Shown here: positions 26,734 through 36,354 of the stretch, piece after piece
Numbering within the stretch: position 1 is the stretch's first letter
Layout of the letters: each line of letters opens with the position of its first letter
Origin: Rhodospirillales bacterium
Lineage (GTDB): Bacteria > Pseudomonadota > Alphaproteobacteria > Rhodospirillales > Casp-alpha2
NCBI GenBank assembly: GCA_021775095.1
Contig: JAJFII010000103.1
Coordinates: 186,001 to 250,000, forward strand
Length of the DNA: 64,000 nucleotides
Reading direction: 5' to 3'
Notes under the pieces: model-generated
Told to the model about the DNA's origin: nothing
The model's input: the letters and a program-made list of their open reading frames with translations, nothing else
Databases searched by the model: none
Position numbers and translations under genes: made by a program

Positions 26734-27411
26734 AGCACGCTCCTCTTGATGATTTTTCGTTGGCACCGCTGTGTCTGGTTTCGGCCTGTCCGGGATGTAA
26801 CAGCCAATCCGATGAAACCCTTTAATCAAAACCGCGCGGCGGCGGCGTCTGAATACACAATAAAGATTTTGCGGATAGAGAATTCCTTTGGCAGAGAAGG
26901 GAAGCTACGCTAAGTTTTCCCCTACAGAAGTTCACAGACGGAAAGCGCCTTACAATGCCGGTTTCCTGTCCATGGGGTTAAAGGGTTTTTACCGGGGAGG
27001 TCAAGTTTCTATTGACCAGCCGTCCGTAAAAATCAACAAAAGGAAGGAGTTAACTGCCGTCTATATTCCCATCGATTGCGACGCATAGCCTAAATCTAAA
27101 CGCATGGCCTAAATCTATTATGTCTTAACCTATGGGATCGCCTTTTGAGCGGTTCTGCGCAATAGCGACGCGAAAGCAATGGATGTGCATCGATCAACGA
27201 TCCTGAAGCACCGGGACGGCGCGACAGGCGACCCTCAGGGCCGCTTATTAAGCTTACAAACTACGGAGTCCGGTTCTCGTGATATCCCATCACAATGACC
27301 AGACAGCTTTTTGAGTGGTCATGGAAAATCGCTCTATGGATCGCCTGTCTTTGCTTCAAACAGCCAGACTTCCGATGACCGCTGAAAGATTTAAAGGCCA
27401 AATAAACAATT
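26734..27411. other. Gene-free divergent region of the partner-switching locus
   Basis: About 680 bases between the leftward STAS gene and the rightward phosphatase gene carry no gene I can support; the open frame at 26888-27088 starts at a TTG without a ribosome site. It holds a 19-bp tandem repeat (27081-27118) and an inverted repeat TGACCA/TGGTCA near 27297-27322. The length suggests complex promoters or a small RNA, neither shown. Confidence 0.45.
27081..27118. repeat. Two tandem 19-bp repeats
   Basis: ACGCATAGCCTAAATCTAA (27081-27099) is followed directly by ACGCATGGCCTAAATCTAT (27100-27118). They differ at two positions. They sit in the long non-coding region upstream of the receiver-phosphatase gene. 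Confidence 0.75.
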
Positions 27412-28587
27412 ATGAATGTTTACCAACAAATTAAAGAGTCTCTGGCCTCGTCACCTATTCTGGTTGTTGACGATGATGAAATGATCCGATTGTATTTAGC
27501 GACCTATCTGCAAAACGCCGGGTTCGAAAATATCCGGTTTGCGGAAAATGGTGCGGAGGCGTTGACAAGCATTGCCGAACGGCTGCCAGCTTGCGTGGTT
27601 CTTGATATCAATATGCCCGTTATGGACGGTCATCAGGCACTGAAAAAAATACGGGCATCTGAGGACTTGAAGGATTTGCCCGTGCTCGTGGTTACCGGGC
27701 ACGACAGCCGCGATGAAAGAAACGAAATTTTACGTGCCGGCGCGTCGAATTTGATATCGAAACCCATTGACGGAGATATTCTGGTCGAACGGGTAACGAA
27801 CCTTGTTGAACGGGAACTTCTTTTTGCCCAACTCTCCGGTTTTCACGCACGACTATCAACGGAACTGTCGTACGCTGCGGAGATGCAGTCGGATCTGCTG
27901 CCGACGCAAAACCAAATCGATTATATAGAAGCTCAGTATGGTGTTGGGTTGGCCAACCATTCGAAACCTTCGTCGGAACTGGGGGGCGATTCCTGGGCGC
28001 TTGAGGTTATCGACGATTCGCGGTTTGGTTTGTTGATCGTTGATTTTTCTGGCCACGGTGTATCGGCAGCCCTGAATACCTTTCGCTTGCATACAGTCAT
28101 GGACCGGATCGACGCACCCGCATTGTCGCCGGCGGAATATATTGAAGCGATAAATGCAGAAATTGCCGCGGTTATGCCGCTCGGACAGTATTGTACGATG
28201 TTGTATGCCGTCGTCGACATCGAACATAACCGATTAACCTATTCAGGGGCGGCAGCTCCGCCTCCTATTATCGGCAATCTCAATGACGCCAAAATCAATA
28301 CCGGCGATGGCAGTGGATTGCCCGTAGGCATTCGTCCTCGGTCCACCTATATAAACCACATCGTCGATTTCCCCAAAGGGTCCTATTTATTTTTGTATAG
28401 CGACGCCCTCCTGGAAACGGAACTGGATAACGATTTGGCCCTGGAAACGGACGGTATCGTTAAACTGGTTGAGCGTTGCCAAAACCCGTCGGCGGCCAAA
28501 TCCTTGGCTGACCTGCTCGCCATTTTTTATGAACAGGCCCCGGATCCCTTACCTGATGATCTGACCTGCATCTGGCTTAATCATTAG
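27412..28587 (+). CDS. Response regulator with PP2C/SpoIIE phosphatase output (RsbU/HsbR-like)
   Basis: 391 residues. The N-terminal receiver has VVDDDE (18-23), the phospho-acceptor Asp65 in VVLDINMP and Lys117 in SKPID. A linker helix leads to a PP2C-type SpoIIE phosphatase with GGDSW (191-195), VDFSGHGVSAAL (210-221) and the terminal PDDLTCIWL acidic pair. Such proteins dephosphorylate the STAS antagonist in response to a histidine kinase signal. No kinase gene is adjacent. It is divergent from the STAS-HATPase pair, which are the likely partners. Confidence 0.92.
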   Translation: MNVYQQIKESLASSPILVVDDDEMIRLYLATYLQNAGFENIRFAENGAEALTSIAERLPACVVLDINMPVMDGHQALKKIRASEDLKDLPVLVVTGHDSRDERNEILRAGASNLISKPIDGDILVERVTNLVERELLFAQLSGFHARLSTELSYAAEMQSDLLPTQNQIDYIEAQYGVGLANHSKPSSELGGDSWALEVIDDSRFGLLIVDFSGHGVSAALNTFRLHTVMDRIDAPALSPAEYIEAINAEIAAVMPLGQYCTMLYAVVDIEHNRLTYSGAAAPPPIIGNLNDAKINTGDGSGLPVGIRPRSTYINHIVDFPKGSYLFLYSDALLETELDNDLALETDGIVKLVERCQNPSAAKSLADLLAIFYEQAPDPLPDDLTCIWLNH

Positions 28588-28617
28588 ACCCGGGTCGCCG
28601 TTGAGTTGTGGCGCTAC

Positions 28618-29454
28618 TCAATGGGACATCAACACCGGTATCGGCATGGAATCCAGCAATTGGCGGGTGACACCGCCTAATACCAATTCGCGCCATCGGG
28701 AGTGGCCATAGGCACCCGTTACCAACAAATCCGCACCCAAGTCCGCAGCCCGCGACAGCAGGTGGTCACCAACCCCCATACCATCATTGGTTATGTGGTC
28801 TGCCTCAACGGCGATTCCGTGGCGGGCGAGGTGATGGGCGACGTCAGCGCCTGGCGCATGGTGATCGTTTTTAGACCTGTTTCGGGGCTGGACCGTCATC
28901 ACGGAAACACGGTCAGACAGTTGCAGAAAGGGTAGCGCATCATGTAAAGCGCGGGTTGCCATTTGCCCCCGGTCCCAGCCGATAATTATTTGTTTTCCGA
29001 TCGACCCGCCAGCAAAATTATAGGGAATAACCAATACCGGTCGACCCGACGAGAGGACGACCTGATCGGGAATGTCGTCGCGGGGTCCCAAGGGGAGATG
29101 GTCGGGGTCTTGTTGTCCAAGAATAATAAGATCGGCGTAACGGCCGTGGTCGGAAATGATTTCAGAAGCCATCCCCTTCAGACAGCGCCATTCGGATGTG
29201 ACACCTTCCGCCTCAGTTGCCTGGGTGAATGTGGATTCCACCAGCTGCGCCGCTTCATTCAATCGATCCTCCTGCATTTGTATGAGGTCGGCGGGAATTT
29301 GCACATCCATGTATCCGGGAATAGAAGAATAAGGTTTTACATAGAGTCCGGTTAGATGGGCACCGTGTTGCTTGGCGATCTGGATGGCCGCATCGAGACG
29401 TGATTTGCTGCTAGGCTGATCGTCCATGTGAATTAAAATGTCGCGAATGGCCAT
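28618..29454 (-). CDS. Universal stress protein, tandem UspA domains
   Basis: 278 residues from the ATG at 29454, which has GGGGGAG upstream. It has two UspA domains, the first starting AIRDILIHMDDQ and ending in a weak nucleotide loop, the second ending VTGAYGHSRWRELVLGGVTRQLL (Gly-x2-Gly-x9-Gly-Ser/Thr type). Tandem Usp proteins are common in low-oxygen stress responses of proteobacteria. A perfect FNR-type box is located 89 bases upstream of the start. Confidence 0.9.
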   Translation of the reverse strand: MAIRDILIHMDDQPSSKSRLDAAIQIAKQHGAHLTGLYVKPYSSIPGYMDVQIPADLIQMQEDRLNEAAQLVESTFTQATEAEGVTSEWRCLKGMASEIISDHGRYADLIILGQQDPDHLPLGPRDDIPDQVVLSSGRPVLVIPYNFAGGSIGKQIIIGWDRGQMATRALHDALPFLQLSDRVSVMTVQPRNRSKNDHHAPGADVAHHLARHGIAVEADHITNDGMGVGDHLLSRAADLGADLLVTGAYGHSRWRELVLGGVTRQLLDSMPIPVLMSH

Positions 29455-29514
29455 GTATTGTACTCCCCCACATAAGGATCTTAAAACCGTCACCCCCGTC
29501 GGGTGATGGTGAGT

Positions 29515-29556
29515 ACTTTAGGACCGTCGGCGGTCAGGGGCCTTGATTTGGATCAA
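29515..29556 (-). promoter_or_regulatory. FNR/FixK-type box and class II promoter of the universal stress gene
   Basis: TTGATTTGGATCAA (29543-29556) is a perfect TTGAT-N4-ATCAA site. Reading leftward, a -10-like TAAAGT occupies 29520-29515. That puts the start near 29508, so the box centre (29549.5) lies at about -41.5, the class II activator position. The usp start codon follows 54 bases later. Confidence 0.78.
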
Positions 29557-29609
29557 AACCCAAGCGCTATTTTTGGCACCTATGTGGTGGTGTGATCGTG
29601 CGCTTGCAA

Positions 29610-30323
29610 TTAGTCCAGGCCGACCGCGCGGCGACGGCCTTTTTCCAGGTGGTCCATCATAAGGCGACTGGCTTCATCACCATCGCGGACTTCCAGAGCT
29701 GCGATAATATCCAAGTGCTCACGCAGGCCAGGAAGGCTATCGACAAACCGCAATTGGACGTTTAAGCGGCTCACCCGCACCGGTATCCGGAGACGATCAT
29801 AGATATCGTCGAGGGACTGATTATCCATCGATTGACCAATGATCTGATGCAGGCGGTCATCTATTAAACTGCGTTCGCGTGATACTTCTGCAATTTGTTC
29901 GCGGGTTTCCGCCTTGCGTGCCATGGCGTCCAAAGTTTGCTGTTTGACGGTGGCAATTAACTCCAGATCACCGGATTGAGCGTATTGGCGAATGGCATGG
30001 GTCTCGACAATTTTCCGTACCTCATAGACATCGTTTAATTCGCGCTCACTGGGTTCTCGGACCATAACACCACGCTGCGGAATGAGGGTTATGACATCTT
30101 CGGCTTCAAGTCGTTTCAGGGCCTCGCGCATGGCACCAATTGTCGAACCCGTGGATTCGCACAGTTCCCGTTGCGAAACCAGCAGGCCGGGTTTGAGGTG
30201 GCCAGAAAACAAATACTCCATAAAACTGCGGTAGGCCGTATCGCGTAAAACCGGCTTGGAGCGACCGGCGCGGGACGATGTGCTCAGGCCAGTTTCATCC
30301 GGTAAGTATTCCTGATCACTCAT
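29610..30323 (-). CDS. GntR family transcriptional regulator, FCD subgroup
   Basis: 237 residues from the ATG at 30323 with AAAGGG upstream. The winged helix reads VSQRELCESTGSTIGAMREALKRLEAEDVI, followed by QRGVMVREPSERELNDVYEVRKIVE and a mostly helical FCD domain. It is divergent from the aldo-keto reductase gene and is the natural candidate for binding near 30423, and perhaps the identical box at 36378. Confidence 0.87.
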   Translation of the reverse strand: MSDQEYLPDETGLSTSSRAGRSKPVLRDTAYRSFMEYLFSGHLKPGLLVSQRELCESTGSTIGAMREALKRLEAEDVITLIPQRGVMVREPSERELNDVYEVRKIVETHAIRQYAQSGDLELIATVKQQTLDAMARKAETREQIAEVSRERSLIDDRLHQIIGQSMDNQSLDDIYDRLRIPVRVSRLNVQLRFVDSLPGLREHLDIIAALEVRDGDEASRLMMDHLEKGRRRAVGLD

Positions 30324-30380
30324 CAAAAGCCCTTTCAAGTTTTTGCGTCCATTTGCCAATTAAAATCGGAACCTGCGCTT

Positions 30381-30435
30381 TTGACATAACTTCGATTTTC
30401 CCATACAACAAGACAAACTGTATAACATCTCAGTT
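30381..30435 (+). promoter_or_regulatory. Promoter and 13-bp box upstream of the aldo-keto reductase gene
   Basis: TTGACA (30381-30386), a 17-base gap and TACAAC (30404-30409) form a good rightward promoter. Just downstream lies TAACATCTCAGTT (30423-30435), which occurs again exactly at 36378-36390. Here it also ends an AACTG-N10-CAGTT inverted repeat (30416-30435). The box is in the position expected for a repressor site. Confidence 0.55.
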
Positions 30436-30463
30436 AAGTACTCAATTGGATTCGAGTTTTGCT

Positions 30464-31507
30464 ATGACAAATGTGAACCTGCGTGCGATCACCGAGACGG
30501 ATATTCGGGTCTCACAACTGGGCTTTGGCGCGGCACCTCTTGGCGGCTTCCGGGGGGTAATTTCCGAGCACGAGGTCCAGACCACCCTACAAATGGCGTC
30601 TGATGGTGGTGTTAACTATTTTGATACCTCGCCCTATTACGGCTACGGTCGAAGTGAATTGCGGCTCGGTCAATTTTTACGCGACCGGCCACGCGATCAA
30701 TTTGTCCTGTCGACGAAGGTCGGGCGCTGGCTGGAGCCGTTGAATGCCGCGTCGCCACCGCCGGACCTTCGTCCCGGCGGACTGCCCTTCCAACCGCAAT
30801 TTGATTACAGCGCCGCGGGCACAATCAGGTCCCTGGAACAATCGATGATGCGCTTGGGTATCTGCGAGATTGATATTCTCTATATCCATGATGTTGATGT
30901 TTTCACCCACGGAACCCCGGCGGCCGCTGATCAGCGGTACCGAGAAGTCCTGGAAGGATGTTATCCGGAGCTTGAAAGATTAAGATCAGCCGGCACCATA
31001 AAAGCCATCGGGATCGGCATCAACGAAACGGAACGCGCCCTGCGGTTTGCCCGGGACACCGACATTGACTGCATTTTACTGGCCGGACGTTATACACTTT
31101 TGGAGCAGGAACCGCTGGATGCACTGCTGCCAAAATGCCTTGAAAAGCAAATAAGTATTGTTTTGGGCGGGCCCTATAATTCAGGTGTATTGGCGACGGG
31201 TCTTGGTGACGGTGCCAAATATGACTACGGGAATGTACCCGATCATATTGGCAAACGGGTCGTCCGTTTGCAGGCGGTCTGCGAAACCCATGGGGTCAGC
31301 TTGATCGCCGCAGCACTACAGTTTCCACTGGCCCACCCGGCCATCGTTTCGGTTATACCCGGGGCAATGAATTCAGACGAACAGCGGGCCAATATGGCAG
31401 CAATCCATGAACCCATAACCGTGGAATTTTGGCAGGACTTAAAAGCCCAGGGCCTGCTAAGGCAGGATGCCCCGGTGCCGGAACCTGAACCGATGACGGC
31501 CCCATGA
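30464..31507 (+). CDS. Aldo/keto reductase (D-threo-aldose/L-fucose dehydrogenase type)
   Basis: 347 residues from the ATG at 30464. It shows the AKR tetrad: Asp in NYFDTSPYYGYG, Tyr in the same stretch, Lys in VLSTKVGR and His in DILYIHDVD. The layout SQLGFGAAPLGGFRG and the large size fit the NAD(P)-dependent aldose 1-dehydrogenases that turn L-fucose, D-arabinose or L-galactose into lactones. The stop overlaps the GMC oxidoreductase start (ATGA). An SMP-30 lactonase at 40165 could act on its product. Confidence 0.87.
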   Translation: MTNVNLRAITETDIRVSQLGFGAAPLGGFRGVISEHEVQTTLQMASDGGVNYFDTSPYYGYGRSELRLGQFLRDRPRDQFVLSTKVGRWLEPLNAASPPPDLRPGGLPFQPQFDYSAAGTIRSLEQSMMRLGICEIDILYIHDVDVFTHGTPAAADQRYREVLEGCYPELERLRSAGTIKAIGIGINETERALRFARDTDIDCILLAGRYTLLEQEPLDALLPKCLEKQISIVLGGPYNSGVLATGLGDGAKYDYGNVPDHIGKRVVRLQAVCETHGVSLIAAALQFPLAHPAIVSVIPGAMNSDEQRANMAAIHEPITVEFWQDLKAQGLLRQDAPVPEPEPMTAP

Positions 31508-33099
31508 GCGCCTATGATTTTATAATTGTAGGGGCCGGTTCCGCCGGGTGTGTGCTGGCCAATCGGCTGTCGGAAAATGGCCGTGCCCGGGTTCTGCTGA
31601 TCGAGGCGGGCTGCAAGGACCGCGACCCCTGGTTACATATTCCGGTGGGTTATTTTAAAACCATTCATAAGGCCAATTTGGGCTGGGGTTACAAGACGGA
31701 CCCGGACCCCAGAATGCAGGACAGGGAAATTTTGTGGCCGCGCGGGCGGGTCCTGGGCGGCACCAGTTCCATCAATGGTATGATATATATTCGCGGCCAG
31801 GCCCACGACTACGACCAGTGGCGCCAATTGGGAAATCGCGGATGGGGCTGGGATGACGTTTTACCCTATTTCAAAAAATCCGAAAACCAGGCCCCCACAA
31901 ACAAACCAAAATCAGATGATTTGCATCACTGCGGTGGGCCGCTGACCGTCTCAGACTATCCCGATCATCATAAGCTGTCGGAGGCCTTTGTCGCCGCCGC
32001 TGGCCAGGTTGGCATACCGCCGACAGATGACTTTAATGGGCCCGAGCAGGATGGCGCCGGTTATTATCAAATGACCACTCGCAAGGGCCGCCGCGCCAGT
32101 ACCGCCCAGGCTTATTTGAAACCAGCCCGCCGCCGGCCAAATTTACAGGTCATAACGGATGCCCAGGTATCAAAAATCCGCATTGAAAACACGATAGCCG
32201 TTGGTGTGGTCTACCAAAAGGACGGTAGACCCGCCGAAGCCCTGGGGCGGGAAATTATCCTGTGCGGCGGTACCATCAATTCGCCACAGCTGCTGCAATT
32301 GTCCGGCATAGGCGATGGTGCCGTTCTGCAAAAGCTGGGGATAAAGCTCGTTCGCCATGTCAAAGCCGTTGGCCAAAACCTGCAGGACCATCTGCAGGCG
32401 CAGGTCGTCTATCGATGCAAATCACCGATCACCATCAATGATGATTTGCAAAACTACTGGCGTCAGGCAAAAATTCTCGGCAAATTTATTTACTCGCGGG
32501 GCGGACCGATGGCCGGTGGTCCCTCTTCCGTCGGAGCATTTGTAAAAAGCAATGACCGGGTGGCAACGGCGGATTTACAGTTTCATATGATGCCGCTAAG
32601 TGTCGCGCGACCGGGCGTCGTTGATCAATTTTCCGGTTATACCTTTTGTACCAATCAGTCACGACCGGAAAGTCGCGGCGAAATTATCGTAAAATCCGCC
32701 GATCCTTTTGTCGCCCCATCGATAAAACCAAATTACCTGTCGGCGCAGACCGATCGGGACGCCATGATTGCCGGAATTCGAATGTTGCGGACCATAGCCA
32801 CGGCCCCGGCCTTTGACCCCTACCGGCAACTTGAACATCGCCCCGGTGATCAGGTGCAGACGGATGATGAGATTCTGGACTATGCGCGCCGAACCGCTGC
32901 AACCATGTACCACCCGGTTGGCACCTGTCGCATGGGACCAGACCCGGAGGCGGTTGTCGACAGTTCCCTTCGGGTTCATGGCATCCAGGGTTTGCGGGTT
33001 GTCGACGCATCGATTATGCCGACCCTGATTTCCGGCAACACCAACGCACCGACGATCATGATTGCGGAAAAAGCCGCAGATCTCATAGGCGGCCTTTAA
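31504..33099 (+). CDS. GMC family FAD oxidoreductase (choline/alcohol dehydrogenase type)
   Basis: 531 residues. The FAD-binding start is FIIVGAGSAGCVLANRLSENG, followed by the GMC signature WPRGRVLGGTSSINGMIYIRG, and the active-site His in MYHPVGTCRMGPD with the partner Asn in GNTNAPTIMIAEKAA. It oxidises a primary or secondary alcohol or sugar hydroxyl and passes electrons to quinone or oxygen. It is translationally coupled to the aldo-keto reductase gene, so both probably act on one carbohydrate. Substrate unknown. Confidence 0.9.
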   Translation: MSAYDFIIVGAGSAGCVLANRLSENGRARVLLIEAGCKDRDPWLHIPVGYFKTIHKANLGWGYKTDPDPRMQDREILWPRGRVLGGTSSINGMIYIRGQAHDYDQWRQLGNRGWGWDDVLPYFKKSENQAPTNKPKSDDLHHCGGPLTVSDYPDHHKLSEAFVAAAGQVGIPPTDDFNGPEQDGAGYYQMTTRKGRRASTAQAYLKPARRRPNLQVITDAQVSKIRIENTIAVGVVYQKDGRPAEALGREIILCGGTINSPQLLQLSGIGDGAVLQKLGIKLVRHVKAVGQNLQDHLQAQVVYRCKSPITINDDLQNYWRQAKILGKFIYSRGGPMAGGPSSVGAFVKSNDRVATADLQFHMMPLSVARPGVVDQFSGYTFCTNQSRPESRGEIIVKSADPFVAPSIKPNYLSAQTDRDAMIAGIRMLRTIATAPAFDPYRQLEHRPGDQVQTDDEILDYARRTAATMYHPVGTCRMGPDPEAVVDSSLRVHGIQGLRVVDASIMPTLISGNTNAPTIMIAEKAADLIGGL

Positions 33100-33216
33100 G
33101 CGACGGCGACCCTGCGTTGGTCTGACCGATCTTTATTTTTGCAAGGTCGGCCTTTCCTCGCTCCGTGCGCAATGCCATAACCGGCCTATTTATTGCGCCA
33201 CTGACCGGACAAAACG

Positions 33217-34401
33217 ATGCCACATCCCCTTGCAATTCTCGCGGCCATGCCCAGCCCCGTGGAGTTTTATGGAACCTATTGGAACCGCCAGCCGTTTGTC
33301 GTTCGCAAAGCAATTCCAGCGACCATCATGGACAGTCTTATTGGTGTTGACGAGCTGGCAGGGCTGGCCATGGAAGACGGACCGCCGGCGCGGTTGGTGC
33401 GGACGGCCGGCAAGTATCAGGACTGGACCTGTGATTTTGGACCGTTTGCCGAGGACATCCTGACGGCCCTGCCGGAGAGCGACTGGAGTTTGCTGGTTCA
33501 AAATGTCGAGCAGTATGATCCCAACACGTCGGCCTTGCTGCCCTATTTCAATTTTGCACCGCGCTGGATGATCGATGACATTATGGTCGGCCTGTCAGTA
33601 CCTGGCGGATCCGTTGGTCCGCATATGGACAGTTATCATGTTTTCCTGGTGCAGGGGCAGGGCATCCGAAAGTGGAAAATCAGTGATGATAAAATTGCCG
33701 ACGACCGTTATTTGGAAAATCCGGATCTGAAAATTCTCGACCGGGACTTTACCGGCGTTGAAATTGAGACGACGTGTGGCGACGTGCTCTATGTCCCGCC
33801 CCGGTTTGGCCATCAGGGCATCACAGTGGCAACGGCACTTACGTTTTCGGTCGGCTTTTTGGGTCCCAAACTGTCCCAGTTGTTTGCCAGTTACGGCTAC
33901 TTTCTGGCGCAGAACGAGACCAGAGACCACAGGTATGTGGGGGACGGGCTGGGCCCGGAAAGCGCCGGTCAGGAGATTGACCCCTTGTCCGTTGGCGAAT
34001 TGCGGTCGCTGCTATCAAAACACGTGGAGGCGGAAGAATTCACAGCTTGGCTGGTTGGTTTTTTTGCCGATACCGGACTGTCAGAATTTGATGATGATCC
34101 GCCAGATGGAACGCCGATCAGTACAACCGCGTTTCATGAACAGCTAAAAAACGGCGGCCGTCTGGTGAAGCCGGAATATGTAAAATTCGTTTGCTCTCAG
34201 GCGGCATCGGGCGGCGTTCACCTGGGGTTTTGCGGGCAAAACCGATATGTTGATGAGGAGTTCGTATCGATCCTTAAACAGCTCATGGCAGGTTCCGCCC
34301 TCGACCTGCAATCGGACCCGATCCACTGCGAAAATCCGCTGCTGATTGGTTTTCTCTACGATCTGCTGATTCACCAGGCGCTGGAGTTTGAAGACAGTTA
34401 A
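33217..34401 (+). CDS. JmjC-type 2-oxoglutarate oxygenase, RoxA/YcfD-like (ribosomal protein hydroxylase)
   Basis: 394 residues. The N-terminal part has FYGTYWNRQPFVVRKA, and the double-stranded beta-helix has the iron ligands His and Asp in VGPHMDSYHVFLVQ and the distal His in PPRFGHQG. This matches the Cupin_4/YcfD family, which hydroxylates an arginine of ribosomal protein uL16. The C-terminal winged-helix-like region is present (YVKFVCSQ onwards). The gene is not obviously part of the sugar operons around it. Confidence 0.87.
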   Translation: MPHPLAILAAMPSPVEFYGTYWNRQPFVVRKAIPATIMDSLIGVDELAGLAMEDGPPARLVRTAGKYQDWTCDFGPFAEDILTALPESDWSLLVQNVEQYDPNTSALLPYFNFAPRWMIDDIMVGLSVPGGSVGPHMDSYHVFLVQGQGIRKWKISDDKIADDRYLENPDLKILDRDFTGVEIETTCGDVLYVPPRFGHQGITVATALTFSVGFLGPKLSQLFASYGYFLAQNETRDHRYVGDGLGPESAGQEIDPLSVGELRSLLSKHVEAEEFTAWLVGFFADTGLSEFDDDPPDGTPISTTAFHEQLKNGGRLVKPEYVKFVCSQAASGGVHLGFCGQNRYVDEEFVSILKQLMAGSALDLQSDPIHCENPLLIGFLYDLLIHQALEFEDS

Positions 34402-34413
34402 AATACCAAGCGA

Positions 34414-35478
34414 TTAGACCCGCGCCCCGGACTCGGCGTTGAATAGTAAAACCTGATCAAGATCCGGCACAAAACCAATTGAGTCGCCGCGTTTTACCGC
34501 CGTCCGTTCCATGGTCCGGGCACAAAATTCAATGCCACCCAGTTGACTAAACACCAGGGTTTCCGCACCAGTCGGTTCAATCAATTCGACTTCGCCGATA
34601 AACCCGCCATCGCCGAGGGCAATATGTTCGGGCCGGATGCCATAGGTAATCGGTTGACTGTCTTCAACGGGGGCATCTTTTTTGAGGGGAAGATGGATGC
34701 CGTCGGCGGTTTCCACGGCGGTTTTATCTGCCGTTCGACGAACCGTGCCACGGATCAGATTAATGCCGGGCGAGCCAATAAAACTGGCAACAAATGTATT
34801 TACGGGATTGTCGTAGACGTCGAGGGGGGCACCAATTTGTTCGACATTGCCATTGCTCATGACAACGATCCGGTCAGCCATGGTCATGGCTTCGACCTGA
34901 TCGTGGGTCACATATACGGATGTCGTTGCCAAACGGGCGTGCAACGCTTTGATCTCCGTGCGCATCTGAACCCGCAGACGGGCGTCAAGGTTGGACAGCG
35001 GTTCGTCAAACAGGAAGGCCTGCGGGGCGCGAACAATGGCGCGCCCCATGGCGACCCGTTGTCTTTGCCCGCCGGACAGCTGGCGTGGGAACCGTTGCAA
35101 CAATTCCTCGAGGCTTAAGATACCGCTGGCATCGGCGACTCGCCCGCTGATTTTCTCTTCCGCCATTCTTCGAATTTTGAGGCTGAACCCCATGTTCTCA
35201 GAAACTGTCATGTGTGGGTACAGGGCGTAATTCTGAAAAACCATGGCAATATCGCGTTCCTTCGGCTGCAACCAGTTGACAACCCGCTCGCCAATATAAA
35301 TTTCACCCCCGGTCACCGATTCGAGCCCGGCAATCATCCGCAGTAGGGTCGATTTTCCACATCCGGACGGACCGACGAGGACAACAAATTCACCGTCGTC
35401 GATGGCAACGTCGACACCGTGAAGGACCTGGGTTTCGCCGTATTTTTTGAATGCGCCTTTAATTTCAACTGAGGCCAT
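34414..35478 (-). CDS. Sugar ABC transporter ATP-binding protein (MalK/UgpC/SmoK family)
   Basis: 354 residues. Walker [10 protein letters not shown] (36-44), signature LSGGQRQR, Walker [14 protein letters not shown] and H-loop THDQ are followed by the TOBE regulatory domain ([16 protein letters not shown]). It supplies energy to family 1 carbohydrate transporters and must pair with the binding protein and permeases at 36553-39855, which are on the opposite strand. It lies 32 bases after the SDR gene in a leftward operon. Confidence 0.9.
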   Translation of the reverse strand: MASVEIKGAFKKYGETQVLHGVDVAIDDGEFVVLVGPSGCGKSTLLRMIAGLESVTGGEIYIGERVVNWLQPKERDIAMVFQNYALYPHMTVSENMGFSLKIRRMAEEKISGRVADASGILSLEELLQRFPRQLSGGQRQRVAMGRAIVRAPQAFLFDEPLSNLDARLRVQMRTEIKALHARLATTSVYVTHDQVEAMTMADRIVVMSNGNVEQIGAPLDVYDNPVNTFVASFIGSPGINLIRGTVRRTADKTAVETADGIHLPLKKDAPVEDSQPITYGIRPEHIALGDGGFIGEVELIEPTGAETLVFSQLGGIEFCARTMERTAVKRGDSIGFVPDLDQVLLFNAESGARV

Positions 35479-35510
35479 ATTTTTGGTTCCTGCTTTCCGA
35501 CCGTCGCCTG

Positions 35511-36290
35511 CTACTTTCCTGAAGTGCTGGCACCAATTACAAATCCACCGCCCGATGCGTCCAAACGGGCGCCGGATATGAACGAAGCTTCGTCGGATAA
35601 CAGCCAGACGATTGGGTTGGCCATTTCCTCGGCTTCGGCAGTTCGGTTCATGGCAATGGTGCTTTCGATGGCTTTGCGAACGCTTTCATTGTCTCTAACG
35701 GTGCTGGTCATATCTGTCAAAGTAACGCCGGGACGAACGGTGTTCACCCGAATGCCCTGTGCACCGACTTCCTTGGCAAATCCCACACTAAAAGCATCGA
35801 CTGCGGCCTTCGACGCCGCGTAGGCACTGTTGCCGGGGCGCCCGCCAATGGTCGCTGCCATGGAGGAAACATTAACAATTGCGCCGCCCGTGCCGCCCCG
35901 GGCCGTCGACATGCGTATTGCCGCTTCGCGACAGCACAGCATGGTGCCGATAACGTTAACCCGCATCAGAAGTTCGAGGGTTTGTAACTCGAACTCGGCA
36001 ACTTCCATATGGGCACCGCCAACACCGGCGGAATTTACCAGTGCCGTTGGCACGCCTAATTCAGCCGATACCTGATCAAACATCCCAATGACATCCGCTT
36101 CATTTGCAACATCGCCGTGAACGGATATGGCGGTGGCACCGCCGGCCAGCAGTTCATGGACCAACTTGTCTGCCGCCGTCTTGTCTGAACGATAATTGAC
36201 CGCAACCCGATAGCCGTTTTTCGCGGCGCGCCGACAGGTTGCCGCACCAATACCGCGTGATCCGCCGGTAACTAATAAAATTCCAGCCAT
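35511..36290 (-). CDS. SDR family oxidoreductase
   Basis: 259 residues from the ATG at 36290, which has AGGGAGA directly upstream. Classical SDR with [12 protein letters not shown] for cofactor binding, NSAGVGGAH, the catalytic Ser in NVSSMAA, and Tyr-x3-Lys in [13 protein letters not shown]. The C-terminus [13 protein letters not shown] is typical of glucose dehydrogenase/FabG-like members. It probably oxidises a sugar or sugar alcohol imported by the neighbouring transporter. Confidence 0.9.
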   Translation of the reverse strand: MAGILLVTGGSRGIGAATCRRAAKNGYRVAVNYRSDKTAADKLVHELLAGGATAISVHGDVANEADVIGMFDQVSAELGVPTALVNSAGVGGAHMEVAEFELQTLELLMRVNVIGTMLCCREAAIRMSTARGGTGGAIVNVSSMAATIGGRPGNSAYAASKAAVDAFSVGFAKEVGAQGIRVNTVRPGVTLTDMTSTVRDNESVRKAIESTIAMNRTAEAEEMANPIVWLLSDEASFISGARLDASGGGFVIGASTSGK

Positions 36291-36354
36291 ATTTCTCCCT
36301 AACAGCTCTTTCAACTTTCTAATTAAATATCACTCGTATTCGTCAATTGACGGG

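Noticed and set aside
26888-27088. 66-codon plus-strand frame
   Set aside because: TTG start without a ribosome site, no recognisable domain, inside a promoter region.
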